A stretch of DNA of 64,000 nucleotides from Bin87 sp965115825 (GCA_965115825.1 OZ220464.1:1736001-1800000), one strand, 5' to 3'. Shown: positions 16,008 through 24,341, numbered from the stretch's first letter. Made by a program: numbers and translations. Notes: generated by a model from the sequence alone, not told the origin.

Positions 16008-17285
16008 ATGCTTACCATTGGGCACGAAGTGCGCCGACCCGGACGCCACTGGGGCGACGCCGACATCACCATTCCCGTTCCCGAAGAACTGGAAACCACG
16101 CCCGGCATCCCCACTACCGGCCGTGAAGTTGACTGGTACGCCCGCGAATACCCGCTGGAAACCATGAACATCACCGAGCGCGCCTCCCGGGACTGGGCCA
16201 ACACCCTGCGCGACCTTCACGCCGAAATGCGCGAAATCCGCAAGGAGCATGACAAGCTCAACAGCAACCTGATTATGGCCGCCCGCGCCACCATGGAGAT
16301 GGAGCCCACTGCCACAGCCACCGGCGAGGACATCTCCCAGCTCATCAAGGACAAGGCGCGCCAGCTGGGTTATCTGGAAGTGGGCATCACCTCCTACGAC
16401 CCCCGCTACGACTACAAGAGCAAGCGCGGCTTCACCGTTCTGCCTCACGCCATCTGCCTGGCCTACGAGCAGGATTTCGAGCCCACCCAGACCATCCCCA
16501 GCGTTGACGCTGAAATCGTTCATTCCAGCACCTACCGCACTCAAGCGGCTGCCGGATTGGAACTGGGCAACTTCATCCGCTCCCTGGGCTATAAGGCCCA
16601 CGTCATCCACTCCAGCGACGCCACCGGCCCGGTAATCCCCATGTTCGTTGCCGCCGGCCTCGGCCAGCTTGGGGCTTGCGGATACCTGCTGTCCCCCCAC
16701 ACCGGCAACCGGATGCGCCTGATGATGGTCACCACCGACGCCAACGTCACCTACGATGAGCCGGTGGACTACGGCATCCACGCCTTCTGCCAGGTCTGCC
16801 AGGTCTGCGTGAACCGCTGCCCCGGCCGCGCCCTCATGCGCGATAAGATCTGGTGGCGCGGGATTGAGAAGAACAAGCTCTACTTCAAGCGCTGCCGCCC
16901 CGTCATGGCGCGCTACCTCGGCTGCGGCGTCTGCATGAAGGTCTGCCCCATCCAGAAGTACGGCCTCAAGAACGTCATGGAGCACTATGCCGCCACCGGC
17001 CAGGTTCTGGGCAAGGGCACCCACGACTTGGAAGGCTACAACCTGGAAGGCAAGGGATACTTCGGTCCCGGCGAGCTCCCGGTGTTCGAGCGTGGCTTCT
17101 TCGATATGCCCCACGGCAACTCGGACGAGTGGGCCTTCGAGGAACTGAAGGACGCTGCCGCTGCCAACGATGGCGAGGTTCCCGAGGAAATGATCGAGAA
17201 CCTCAAGCTGCAAATCCAGCGCTCCATCCAGTTGCAGTCCGGCGACGTTTTGCAGATGATGGCCGAAGACCAGGACTACATTTAG
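16008..17285 (+). CDS. Reductive-dehalogenase-like double 4Fe-4S protein, paralog 1
   Basis: A 425-residue protein related to the catalytic subunit of reductive dehalogenases and to epoxyqueuosine reductase. It shows two ferredoxin-type clusters: Cys261-x2-Cys264-x2-Cys267-x3-Cys271-Pro, and Cys306-x2-Cys309-x3-Cys313-Pro with Cys296 as a possible fourth ligand. The preceding region (VAAGLGQLGACGYLLSPH) matches the cobalamin-binding part of that family. There is no Tat signal and no membrane-anchor (RdhB) gene, so a cytoplasmic role is more likely than organohalide respiration. GAGGAGG precedes the ATG. It has its own strong promoter and terminator, and a close paralog at 20634. Confidence 0.82.
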   Translation: MLTIGHEVRRPGRHWGDADITIPVPEELETTPGIPTTGREVDWYAREYPLETMNITERASRDWANTLRDLHAEMREIRKEHDKLNSNLIMAARATMEMEPTATATGEDISQLIKDKARQLGYLEVGITSYDPRYDYKSKRGFTVLPHAICLAYEQDFEPTQTIPSVDAEIVHSSTYRTQAAAGLELGNFIRSLGYKAHVIHSSDATGPVIPMFVAAGLGQLGACGYLLSPHTGNRMRLMMVTTDANVTYDEPVDYGIHAFCQVCQVCVNRCPGRALMRDKIWWRGIEKNKLYFKRCRPVMARYLGCGVCMKVCPIQKYGLKNVMEHYAATGQVLGKGTHDLEGYNLEGKGYFGPGELPVFERGFFDMPHGNSDEWAFEELKDAAAANDGEVPEEMIENLKLQIQRSIQLQSGDVLQMMAEDQDYI

Positions 17286-17317
17286 CAGTCCGCCCACATC
17301 TCAACACCCGGCAATCA

Positions 17318-17351
17318 GGGTCGGCGGGAGCAATCCCGCCGGCCCTTTCTA
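17318..17351 (+). terminator. Rho-independent terminator after paralog 1
   Basis: GGGTCGGCGGG pairs with CCCGCCGGCCC (one T-G pair) across a short loop and is followed by TTTCTATT. It separates the Fe-S gene from the DndB-like cassette. Confidence 0.75.
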
Positions 17352-17370
17352 TTCCATGACGACCTGCAGC

Positions 17371-17482
17371 ATCACGGAAGCGTCCGTAAAATCACGGACA
17401 AAAAGGTATTGACATAGCAAGTTATCACGGAATATAATAACCGTGATAGCCTGCCATTAGGCTAAATCACGGGCTATCACGG
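17371..17482 (+). promoter_or_regulatory. Consensus promoter embedded in an ATCACGG operator array
   Basis: TTGACA (17409-17414) and TATAAT (17433-17438) are exact consensus hexamers 18 bases apart. Around and inside them ATCACGG occurs five times in direct orientation (17371, 17391, 17424, 17466, 17476) and once inverted as CCGTGAT (17441). The copies at 17424 and 17441 form the palindrome TATCACGG-n10-CCGTGATA that straddles the -10 element. The last copy runs into the GGAGG ribosome-binding site of the next gene. I infer a cooperative, autoregulatory operator for the DndB-like product. Confidence 0.8.
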
Positions 17483-17490
17483 AGGATATT

Positions 17491-18630
17491 GTGGCAACAG
17501 AATTTACCAGTCAAGGAAGTGGGTTCGAGCTGGACCGCGTGATTCCGGTACTGAGGAATGGGCACCGTAGCAAGTACGTGACCTCCATCAGTGCTGGGTT
17601 GGTTTGCGACCTTCTGGAGTCCGGGGAGATTCGCGTTGATTACGATTATCAGCGCGGAATCAGGACCACCTATGGGAAGGACGGTTCTGAGAAGCGCACT
17701 CCGCAGGTAGATACCGGTAGGGTGGAGGAAATCACTCGCAAGATACTAGAGAACCAGCTCTACGGCGGAGCATTGACATGGAACCTCCGCACCGGTGAAG
17801 TGGAAACTGAATACGACGCAGCGAATCAGCGCTTGTGCGTGAAAAGCGGCTCTCCAACCATCCCTGACAGCAACCATCGCCACCAGGCAATACGCAAAGC
17901 TGTACTGCGAGCACGGGAGATTGGGCTGGCGTTTAACGCAGATGCGTACGAATTTCCGCTGGTGATCGAGGAGTTGGACATCCGAGGTGAATCGGGGCTG
18001 TTCCACGAATACAATCAGCTGGGAAAGCCAGCCAACCCGTCCAGGAGCCGTTTCATCAACCAAGCGTCACTGCACAACCGTATGGCTTCCAGCGTGATGG
18101 AAGGATCTGTTCTCAATGGGAACGTTGAGGTAGTGACCAACAACCTGACCCGCAACACTAACAAAGTGATGACGTTCAACACACTAGCCAAGGGCATTGA
18201 GCAAGGATTCAAGGCTCTGGATGAGGTCAATTTCGACGCCACTCGCGATTTCCTAATCGCGTTCGTCGACAGATTGGCAGAAGTCAGGCCAGAGATTCGC
18301 TACTTGCCAATCAGTGAGAGGTTGAAGATTCGCGAGGCAACGATTGGAGATTCCGGCCTGATTTTCCAGGCTTACTTCCGCATCGCTGGAGACTTGGAGG
18401 GGATGCCAGACTGGCCTGAACGTTTGGAATACCTCAAGGAACCCTATGTCCTGTTGGACGGCAACAGGGGGATAAGGTACGAAGGTGACTTGATGAGCCG
18501 CCAGAATCCGATTTGGCGGCAGACGGTGTTGGTGGAAAACGCCAACGGCAAGGTTAGCATTGCTAACCGCAGTGACAGCCGGGAATACGTATACCGCCAA
18601 CTTCGCAAAGCGGTTGGCTTGGAGGAATAG
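17491..18630 (+). CDS. DndB-like (DGQHR-type) DNA-associated protein
   Basis: A 379-residue protein resembling the DndB/DGQHR family, whose founding member binds an operator and represses the DNA phosphorothioation genes. The diagnostic motif here is PDSNHRHQA (Asp126 to Ala133), a variant of DGQHR. The VDYDYQRG segment near residue 49 resembles the ParB-like YQR motif. No dndA, C, D or E gene is nearby. The GTG start at 17491 follows GGAGG by five bases. Its promoter carries six ATCACGG sites, so it probably regulates itself. The HNH gene starts on the very next base after its stop, implying translational coupling. The family call is moderately secure; the role is inference. Confidence 0.65.
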   Translation: MATEFTSQGSGFELDRVIPVLRNGHRSKYVTSISAGLVCDLLESGEIRVDYDYQRGIRTTYGKDGSEKRTPQVDTGRVEEITRKILENQLYGGALTWNLRTGEVETEYDAANQRLCVKSGSPTIPDSNHRHQAIRKAVLRAREIGLAFNADAYEFPLVIEELDIRGESGLFHEYNQLGKPANPSRSRFINQASLHNRMASSVMEGSVLNGNVEVVTNNLTRNTNKVMTFNTLAKGIEQGFKALDEVNFDATRDFLIAFVDRLAEVRPEIRYLPISERLKIREATIGDSGLIFQAYFRIAGDLEGMPDWPERLEYLKEPYVLLDGNRGIRYEGDLMSRQNPIWRQTVLVENANGKVSIANRSDSREYVYRQLRKAVGLEE

Positions 18631-19167
18631 ATGGCGCAAAGTACCCATAAGCAAGATGGCCGGCATCCGAGTGATCTGCTTGCCGCAGTCCCCGGACATC
18701 CAGGTTGGCAAGCGAGCAGCGACGGCCACATTTACACACGCAGCGGCTCGCGCGTCAAAGAGCATCGCAAAGAAGCCGGCGAAAATCGGCTTCGGGTGAG
18801 CTGCCAGCAACACGGCTACCATTATGTTGCGAAGCTGATTGCGCTGTCTTTCTTGGGGCTGGACGCTGAGACTCATGCGGTGGTTCACAGGAATGGAAAT
18901 CCGGCGGACGATCGCTTGTCTAACCTGCGTCTGGTCAGGAACGCCGGCGCGAACGCCAACTGTACAAGGAAACGCTTGTTAAACGTTCATGAGCGTAGCC
19001 TTCCGCATCGCTACATTCGCGAGGGGATGGCCCAAACCAACATCGCTGTCGAGTTGGACATATCGACCCGGTGCGTTCGCTACCACAGCGGCTCATGCCA
19101 TTGCCCGAATACCATCCGAAATGGTGAGGCAGCTCGGATGCTGTTGGGACCGCACCGCGCCCAGTAG
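18631..19167 (+). CDS. NUMOD4/HNH endonuclease with C-terminal helix-turn-helix
   Basis: A 178-residue nuclease-type protein. It has an N-terminal NUMOD4-like PGHPGWQASSDGHIYTR (residues 21-37) and an HNH core AVVHRNGNPADDRLSNL with likely catalytic His86 and Asn98. It ends in a basic tail with a probable helix-turn-helix (IREGMAQTNIAVELDIST, residues 129-146). This layout is that of phage-type homing or free-standing HNH nucleases. The ATG directly abuts the DndB-like stop codon, and the ribosome-binding site GGAGG lies inside the upstream gene. A terminator follows 32 bp later, so the two genes form a closed bicistron. Confidence 0.78.
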   Translation: MAQSTHKQDGRHPSDLLAAVPGHPGWQASSDGHIYTRSGSRVKEHRKEAGENRLRVSCQQHGYHYVAKLIALSFLGLDAETHAVVHRNGNPADDRLSNLRLVRNAGANANCTRKRLLNVHERSLPHRYIREGMAQTNIAVELDISTRCVRYHSGSCHCPNTIRNGEAARMLLGPHRAQ

Positions 19168-19198
19168 CTTGTCCGCATCTCACATACGGACAACAGTG

Positions 19199-19226
19199 GC
19201 CGGCGGGATTACCTCGCCGGCTTTTT
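19199..19226 (+). terminator. Rho-independent terminator of the DndB-HNH bicistron
   Basis: GCCGGCG (19199-19205) pairs with CGCCGGC (19215-19221) over a nine-base loop, followed by TTTTT. The stem resembles that of the terminator at 17318 (shared CGGCGGGA core), so the cassette is bounded by two related hairpins. Confidence 0.8.
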
Positions 19227-19238
19227 ACGACTATCAAA

Positions 19239-19267
19239 TTGACAAAGCCGACCGTCCAGTACACAAT
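19239..19267 (+). promoter_or_regulatory. Possible promoter of the aminotransferase gene
   Basis: TTGACA at 19239-19244 is followed after 17 bases by CACAAT at 19262-19267, four of six matches to the -10 consensus. It lies about 60 bp before the aminotransferase start and just after the preceding terminator. Confidence 0.4.
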
Positions 19268-19327
19268 CGGCTGCGCCCATCCCGCCGCTGGCTGAATGCC
19301 CGGCCCACACTACACTTCACCAACACC

Positions 19328-20512
19328 ATGACCTCCTCCTTCCCCTCCCTTCTTATCTCCATACCCGACGGCGTAATTGACCTCGGCTGGGGGCATCCCT
19401 CGCCCCGGTTGCATCCTACGGAGGCGCTGGCTGTTGCCGCCCAATCCGTCCTCGGACGTCGTTCCGCCGTCCCATTGCAATACGGCGCAGTGCAAGGATT
19501 CGGCCCCTTGCTGGAATCGTTGGCGGCATATCTCTCCGAACAGGAAACCTACGGCGGCCCGGTCAACCCTGCCTCTCTCTTCCTCACCGCCGGGGCGTCG
19601 TCGGCTATCGACCTGTCCGCCACTCTGTTTGCCCGCCCCGGCGATACTGTCATCGTAGAGGAACCTACCTACTATCTGATTGAGCAAATCTTCGTTGACC
19701 ACGGCCTCAACGTTGTCGGCGTCCCCACCGACGCCAGCGGGCTGGATACCGACGCGCTGGCCGATTTGCTGTCCGCCGGGGATATTCCCCGGCCGCGCCT
19801 CCTCTACACCATACCAACTTATCAGAACCCCAACGGCTCCGTATTGCCTCCGGCCCGTCGCAGGCGCTTGATTGAACTGGCGCGGCGCTATGGTTTCATC
19901 GTACTGGCCGACGAAGTGTATCAGCTACTCCACTATGGGCCGCCACCGCCGCCGCCGCTGGCCATGCTGGACGATGCTGACGGTGATGCCGGCGGCGTCA
20001 TATCCCTCGGCTCTTTCTCCAAGATACTGTCCCCCGGTCTGCGCTTGGGGTGGGTACACGCCGCGCCGCATATCATCCGCCGCTTCGTTGATTCCGGGGT
20101 TGCCGCCAGCGGCGGAGGGCTGAACCACTTTGCGTCCACCCTGGCTCACGCGACCCTGGAGCTTGGCCTGCTGCCCGAGAACGTTGCCCAGCTGCGACGG
20201 GTGTACAGCCAGCGCCACGACGACGTTGCCAACATTCTCCGCGCTGAGATGGGCGACATCGTTGACTTTACGCCTCCCGGTGGCGGCTACTTCTATTGGC
20301 TGACCCTGCGCGATGGCGTCGATACCGACGCGCTGCTGCCGGCCGCCCGGGAGTCTGGGGTTTCTTACCGTCCCGGAACCGCTTTCTCCGCTGCCGGCGG
20401 CTTCGCCGACGCTCTCCGCATCAGCATCTCGCTATACGAAACCGACGAACTGGCCCAAGGCATCCGTCGTCTGGCCGGCGCCGTCAACGGCGGTAGGAAG
20501 CGACGGCAATAA
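19328..20512 (+). CDS. PLP-dependent aminotransferase, class I/II (MocR/LysN-type fold I)
   Basis: A 394-residue fold-type I aminotransferase. Lys232 in GSFSKILSPGLRLGW is the Schiff-base lysine, Asp195 in ADEVYQ contacts the PLP nitrogen, and YQNPNG carries the substrate-carboxylate Asn. It resembles 2-aminoadipate or aromatic aminotransferases of the MocR-like group, but lacks a GntR domain, so it is metabolic. The ATG at 19328 starts MTSSFP; no clear ribosome-binding site is visible. A longer frame opening at 18989 overlaps the HNH gene in another frame and is rejected. A poly-proline stretch (six Pro) follows LLHYG. Confidence 0.82.
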   Translation: MTSSFPSLLISIPDGVIDLGWGHPSPRLHPTEALAVAAQSVLGRRSAVPLQYGAVQGFGPLLESLAAYLSEQETYGGPVNPASLFLTAGASSAIDLSATLFARPGDTVIVEEPTYYLIEQIFVDHGLNVVGVPTDASGLDTDALADLLSAGDIPRPRLLYTIPTYQNPNGSVLPPARRRRLIELARRYGFIVLADEVYQLLHYGPPPPPPLAMLDDADGDAGGVISLGSFSKILSPGLRLGWVHAAPHIIRRFVDSGVAASGGGLNHFASTLAHATLELGLLPENVAQLRRVYSQRHDDVANILRAEMGDIVDFTPPGGGYFYWLTLRDGVDTDALLPAARESGVSYRPGTAFSAAGGFADALRISISLYETDELAQGIRRLAGAVNGGRKRRQ

Positions 20513-20555
20513 TCATCATCGCGCATCGGAATATGATGATTTCATCGCCGAAGTA

Positions 20556-20584
20556 TTGACATACGCTAATGTTGGCATTATCTT
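20556..20584 (+). promoter_or_regulatory. Promoter of the second reductive-dehalogenase-like gene
   Basis: TTGACA at 20556-20561 and TATCTT at 20579-20584 are 17 bases apart, about 50 bp before the ATG. The layout mirrors the promoter of paralog 1, so both genes probably kept independent promoters after duplication. Confidence 0.65.
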
Positions 20585-20633
20585 TGCTGAAAATTTGGCC
20601 TGTTCAGGCAGTCCGTTTTTCAAGGAGGAGGAT

Positions 20634-21908
20634 ATGCTATCCATCGGTCATGAGGTACGACGTCCCGGCAAGTACCTGGGCGACGCCCCTGTAACCATCC
20701 CGGTGCCCGAGGAGCTCGAAACCGTTCCCGGCATCCCCATGAACCAGCGCGAAGTTGACTGGTACTCCCGCGAGTACCCTGTTGAAACCATGAACATCAC
20801 TGAGCGCGCCTCCCGCGACTGGGCCAACACCCTCCGCGACCAGCACGCCGAGATGCGCGAAATCCGCAAAGAACACGACAAGCTGAACCGGAACCTGGTA
20901 ATGGCCGCCCGCCTCACCGGCGACTTGGAGCCTACCGCCGAATCCACCGGCGAAGATGTCTCCGAAGCCATCAAGCAGAAGGCCCGCGAACTGGGATTTA
21001 TAGAAGTCGGCATCACCGCCTTCGACATCCGCTACGTCTATCAGAGCAAGAAGAACTGGGTCCGTTTCCCCCACGTCATCTGCCTGGCGTACGAGCAGGA
21101 CTTCGAGCCTACCCAGACTATCCCCAGCATCGACGCCGAAATCGTCCACTCCAGCACCTACCGCACCGAAGGCGCCGCCGGCCTGGAACTGGGCAACTTC
21201 GTCCGTAGCCTCGGCTATCGCGCCCAGGTGCACAGCCCCAATGACAACACCGGCCCCTACATCCCGATGTTCGTCGCCGCCGGCCTCGGCCAGCTCGGCG
21301 CTTGCGGTTACCTGCTCACTCCCCACGTCGGTTCCCGCTGCCGCATCATGATGATCACCACCGACGCCAACGTCACTTACGATAGCCCGGTGGACTACGG
21401 CATTCACGCCTTCTGCCAGGTCTGCCAGGTCTGCGTGAACCGCTGCCCCGGCCGCGCCCTCATGCGCGACAAGATCTGGTGGCGCGGGATTGAGAAGAAC
21501 AAGCTCTACTTCAAGCGCTGCCGCCCCGTCATGGCGCGCTACCTCGGCTGTGGCGTCTGCATGAAAGTCTGCCCCATCCAGAAGTATGGGATGAAGGCCA
21601 CGATGGAGCACTACGCCGCCACCGGCCAGGTTCTCGGCAAGGGCACCCACGACCTGGAAGGCTACAACATTGAAGGCAAGGGTTACTTCGGCCCCGGCGA
21701 ACTTCCGGTGTTCGAGCCCGGCTTCTTCAATATGCCCCATGGCGACACCTCCGAGTGGGCTTTCGACCAGCTGAAGGACGCCGCCCGCGCCAACAGCAAC
21801 GAAATCACCGACGAGATGCTCGCAACCTTCCGCACTGAAGTCACCCGCGGCCTCGGCCAGAGCACCGACAACGTCGATATGATGTACGAGGAGGAAGACT
21901 ACATCTAA
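20634..21908 (+). CDS. Reductive-dehalogenase-like double 4Fe-4S protein, paralog 2
   Basis: A 424-residue paralog of the gene at 16008, collinear along its whole length. It has the same N-terminal LSIGHEVRRPG, the same cobalamin-domain region (FVAAGLGQLGACGYLLTPH) and both Cys clusters. The stretch coding for the clusters is nearly identical in DNA, with three synonymous changes in about 180 bases. The flanking thirds have diverged more, for example HSPNDNTGPYI against HSSDATGPVI, and the last 30 residues. AAGGAGGAGG stands just before the ATG at 20634; earlier in-frame starts lie in the aminotransferase gene. As in paralog 1, there is no Tat signal or anchor subunit. Substrate unknown. Confidence 0.82.
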   Translation: MLSIGHEVRRPGKYLGDAPVTIPVPEELETVPGIPMNQREVDWYSREYPVETMNITERASRDWANTLRDQHAEMREIRKEHDKLNRNLVMAARLTGDLEPTAESTGEDVSEAIKQKARELGFIEVGITAFDIRYVYQSKKNWVRFPHVICLAYEQDFEPTQTIPSIDAEIVHSSTYRTEGAAGLELGNFVRSLGYRAQVHSPNDNTGPYIPMFVAAGLGQLGACGYLLTPHVGSRCRIMMITTDANVTYDSPVDYGIHAFCQVCQVCVNRCPGRALMRDKIWWRGIEKNKLYFKRCRPVMARYLGCGVCMKVCPIQKYGMKATMEHYAATGQVLGKGTHDLEGYNIEGKGYFGPGELPVFEPGFFNMPHGDTSEWAFDQLKDAARANSNEITDEMLATFRTEVTRGLGQSTDNVDMMYEEEDYI

Positions 21909-21950
21909 GCGATGTAGCCAACCGAGCCGTCGGTTCTCCGGGACGGATCG

Positions 21951-21990
21951 AAAGCAGGGGCGGATCTTAAACCCGCCCCTGCTTTGATTT
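21951..21990 (+). terminator. Strong hairpin terminator with GGGGCGG core
   Basis: AAAGCAGGGGCGG (21951-21963) pairs perfectly with CCGCCCCTGCTTT (21973-21985) across nine bases, followed by GATTT. Because its arms end in AAA/TTT it can serve both the Fe-S gene and the convergent pentapeptide-TIR gene. It belongs to the dispersed GGGGCRGG palindromes. Confidence 0.8.
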
Positions 21991-22036
21991 AATCACTCCG
22001 GGCTATTCCTGTCCCTACCGCCAGCCAGGCGAAAGC

Positions 22037-23320
22037 CTACAGTTGCAGCGTCCTCGGATCTACTGCTTGGCGCGGGGGCTTCGCGGCGCTGGCCGGCTGC
22101 TCCCGTCGCAAGTTGTCAATAAGCTCGGCCAGCGCCGCATGATATTCTTCCGACGCCGCAGCCTGATTGGTCAGGTCAAACACCCGGTGCTCCTCTTTGA
22201 GCAGCCGGGCGTTGCGGTTGCGGCCAGCCCCCATCACGCCATCGGCATCCACCAGGAACATCGTCCATTGGTCAGCGGTTCGTTCCGATTCCTGGGCGGC
22301 GGTGATGTCGTTGCGGACGGTTTCGCTATCCAAAGCGGCGGCACTGCAAACCACCACCAGCCGGTCGTAGTGCCGCACCCACCGCTCGATTTCCTCCTCG
22401 CCGGAGGTGGCCCGCCGGTCAACCAGGGGATTCCCCCTGAAGCCTTCTGCGAACACCCAGCTGCGCACTCCTTGCGCCCGCAGATTGGCTTCCAGCTGCC
22501 GCGCAAACTCAACGTCCCCGTTGGCGCAGGATATGTGCACCTCCAGCGTAGTAACCGGCGCGTCGGCAACAGCATCCTGGATCCCGGCCACCCCAATGGG
22601 TACGCCGGAACCCAGGATGAAAGACTCCGGCAAAGCGCCGCGAGAGCGCAGCAGAGTGTCAAGGCCGATAGTGCTGGGCGCGTCGTGCCGCACCCTTTCC
22701 AAGCCAACCGCCGCGTCCAGGGCGCAGTTCTGGAAAACGGTGTAGCCGATGATGCAGTTGTGGAAGTCCGCTTCGCCGGTAACCACGTCGTTCAGCACAG
22801 CTTCGTAAAAGTCGGATTCGTTTAGGGTGGCCCCGGACAGGTTGGTACGGGATAGGTTGGCCCCGTTGAAGCTGGCCCCGGTAAGGTTTGCGCCGGACAA
22901 ATTTGTCCGGTCCAGGTTGGCCCGGTCCAGGTTGGCGTTGGTCAAGTCCGCCCCCGACAGGTTCGCTTCCGACAGCGTTCCCCGGTCCAGGTTGATGCCG
23001 GCCAGGTTGGCGTTGCGCAAGTCGGCCCCGCGCAGGTTCGCGCCCGGCGCAATGGCCCGGCTGAGGTTCACCTCCCGCAAGTCGGCCCGGTAGAAGTGAG
23101 CGTCGTTCAGGTAGCTGTTCGACAGGTCGGCTCGGCGAATCATAGCTCCCATGAAGTCGCCGTCCCGCATATCCGCGCCCCGCAGGTTCACCATCGGGAT
23201 GCGAGTATGGCTCATATAGCACGCATTCAGGTCCAGCTGTTGATTGGGGTTCTCTTCGCGCCATGCTGCCACGGCGTCCCGTCCCCGCTTCACAATTTGG
23301 ACCAGTTCCATGTTGGCCAT
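22037..23320 (-). CDS. Pentapeptide-repeat protein with C-terminal TIR domain
   Basis: A 427-residue two-domain protein. Residues about 40-195 are tandem pentapeptides of the A(D/N)LxX type, predicted to form a right-handed quadrilateral helix. A linker with the TIGLDTLLRSRGALPESF motif then leads to a TIR-like domain from about 262: LEVHISCANGDVEFARQLEANL-type start, RSWVFAEGF, DRLVVVCSAAAL, then TVRNDI. The acidic position that is Glu in NAD-cleaving TIR domains appears to be Asp here. Such proteins are thought to act in NAD-based signalling or defence; activity is not established. GGAG stands eight bases before the ATG. It stands alone on its strand. Confidence 0.8.
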   Translation of the reverse strand: MANMELVQIVKRGRDAVAAWREENPNQQLDLNACYMSHTRIPMVNLRGADMRDGDFMGAMIRRADLSNSYLNDAHFYRADLREVNLSRAIAPGANLRGADLRNANLAGINLDRGTLSEANLSGADLTNANLDRANLDRTNLSGANLTGASFNGANLSRTNLSGATLNESDFYEAVLNDVVTGEADFHNCIIGYTVFQNCALDAAVGLERVRHDAPSTIGLDTLLRSRGALPESFILGSGVPIGVAGIQDAVADAPVTTLEVHISCANGDVEFARQLEANLRAQGVRSWVFAEGFRGNPLVDRRATSGEEEIERWVRHYDRLVVVCSAAALDSETVRNDITAAQESERTADQWTMFLVDADGVMGAGRNRNARLLKEEHRVFDLTNQAAASEEYHAALAELIDNLRREQPASAAKPPRQAVDPRTLQL

Positions 23321-23495
23321 CAGTAATTCTCCAGAAGAGTGTCGGCGGCGATTTTAGCACAAAATCCACCGACGCATGGTATCGTCCAGCGTGTAAAATG
23401 TTTCCACGCCATCTACTCACGGAGATGTTGGCATGTCAAAGCCATTGCCATTGCCGCCCCCAACTCCCAACTCCGACATACGAGCTGCCCTCCTT

Positions 23496-23524
23496 TTGAC
23501 TGCTTTCGCTGAAAACTATACTAT
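23496..23524 (+). promoter_or_regulatory. Possible promoter of coaX
   Basis: TTGACT at 23496-23501 is followed by overlapping candidates TATACT (spacer 15) and TACTAT (spacer 17), about 20 bp before the coaX start. Such a short leader fits the absence of a good ribosome-binding site there. Confidence 0.4.
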
Positions 23525-23539
23525 TAGCCGGGTTTCCAA

Positions 23540-24340
23540 ATGCTGCTAACCATAGACATCGGCAACACCGCCGTCACCATGGGCGTTTTCCAGGATAGGC
23601 CGGTTGCCCAAGCCGACGCCAGTCCGGCCGCGCGCCTGGTGACAACCCTGCGGGTGGCGACCGATTCCCGGCGTCTGGCCGACGAGTACGGCATCCTGCT
23701 CAAAGGCCTATTGGAGTTTCGCGGCATCGTGCCCGCTGATATTACCGCCGCCTGCATCTGTTCCGTAGTGCCGCCGCTAACCGCCCTTTTCGAAGAAGTA
23801 TGCCGCAGCTTTTTCGCCATCTCCCCGTTGCTCGTCAACTCTCGCATTGGCCTCGGTATGCCCGTGCGCTACGATAACCCTCGGGACGTGGGAGCCGACC
23901 GCATCGTGGACGCCATGGCCGCGGTGGAACTCTACGGCGCGCCGGTGATTGTAGTTGATCTGGGAACGGCGACCGTTTTTGACGCCGTTTCCCGGCAGGG
24001 CGAATACCTGGGCGGCGCAATCGCGCCGGGCATCAGCCTGTCCGCCGATGCCCTGTACGACAATACTTCCCTGCTACGTCGGGTGGAACTGGCAGCCCCG
24101 GCGGCGGCGGTCGGGCGCAACACCACCACAGCATTGCAGTCGGGCCTGGTACTCGGGTATGCCGGCCTGGTTACTACCATGGTAGAGCGATTCAAAGCCG
24201 AAATCGGAACCGACGCCAGGGTAGTGGGCACCGGCGGCCTGGTCAACGTCATTGCCGGCCACGCGCCGGTCTTTGACGACATCAATCAGGAATTAACGCT
24301 GCTGGGTCTTGACCTAATCTATCGGATGCACGGTGATTAA
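23540..24340 (+). CDS. coaX: Type III pantothenate kinase
   Basis: A 266-residue ASKHA-fold kinase that phosphorylates pantothenate, the first step of CoA synthesis. The family's landmarks are all present: phosphate loop LTIDIGNTAVTMGVF at the start, RYDNPRDVGADRIVDA with the catalytic-site Asp, VDLGTATVFDAV, and GGAIAPGI. The gene overlaps or abuts coaBC, giving two consecutive CoA-pathway enzymes on one transcript. A possible promoter lies just upstream. No signs of unusual origin. Confidence 0.95.
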   Translation: MLLTIDIGNTAVTMGVFQDRPVAQADASPAARLVTTLRVATDSRRLADEYGILLKGLLEFRGIVPADITAACICSVVPPLTALFEEVCRSFFAISPLLVNSRIGLGMPVRYDNPRDVGADRIVDAMAAVELYGAPVIVVDLGTATVFDAVSRQGEYLGGAIAPGISLSADALYDNTSLLRRVELAAPAAAVGRNTTTALQSGLVLGYAGLVTTMVERFKAEIGTDARVVGTGGLVNVIAGHAPVFDDINQELTLLGLDLIYRMHGD

Positions 24341-24341
24341 T

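Noticed and set aside
18989..19327. N-terminal extension of the aminotransferase frame
   Set aside because: It overlaps the HNH gene and terminator in another frame, and the family start is MTSSFP at 19328.
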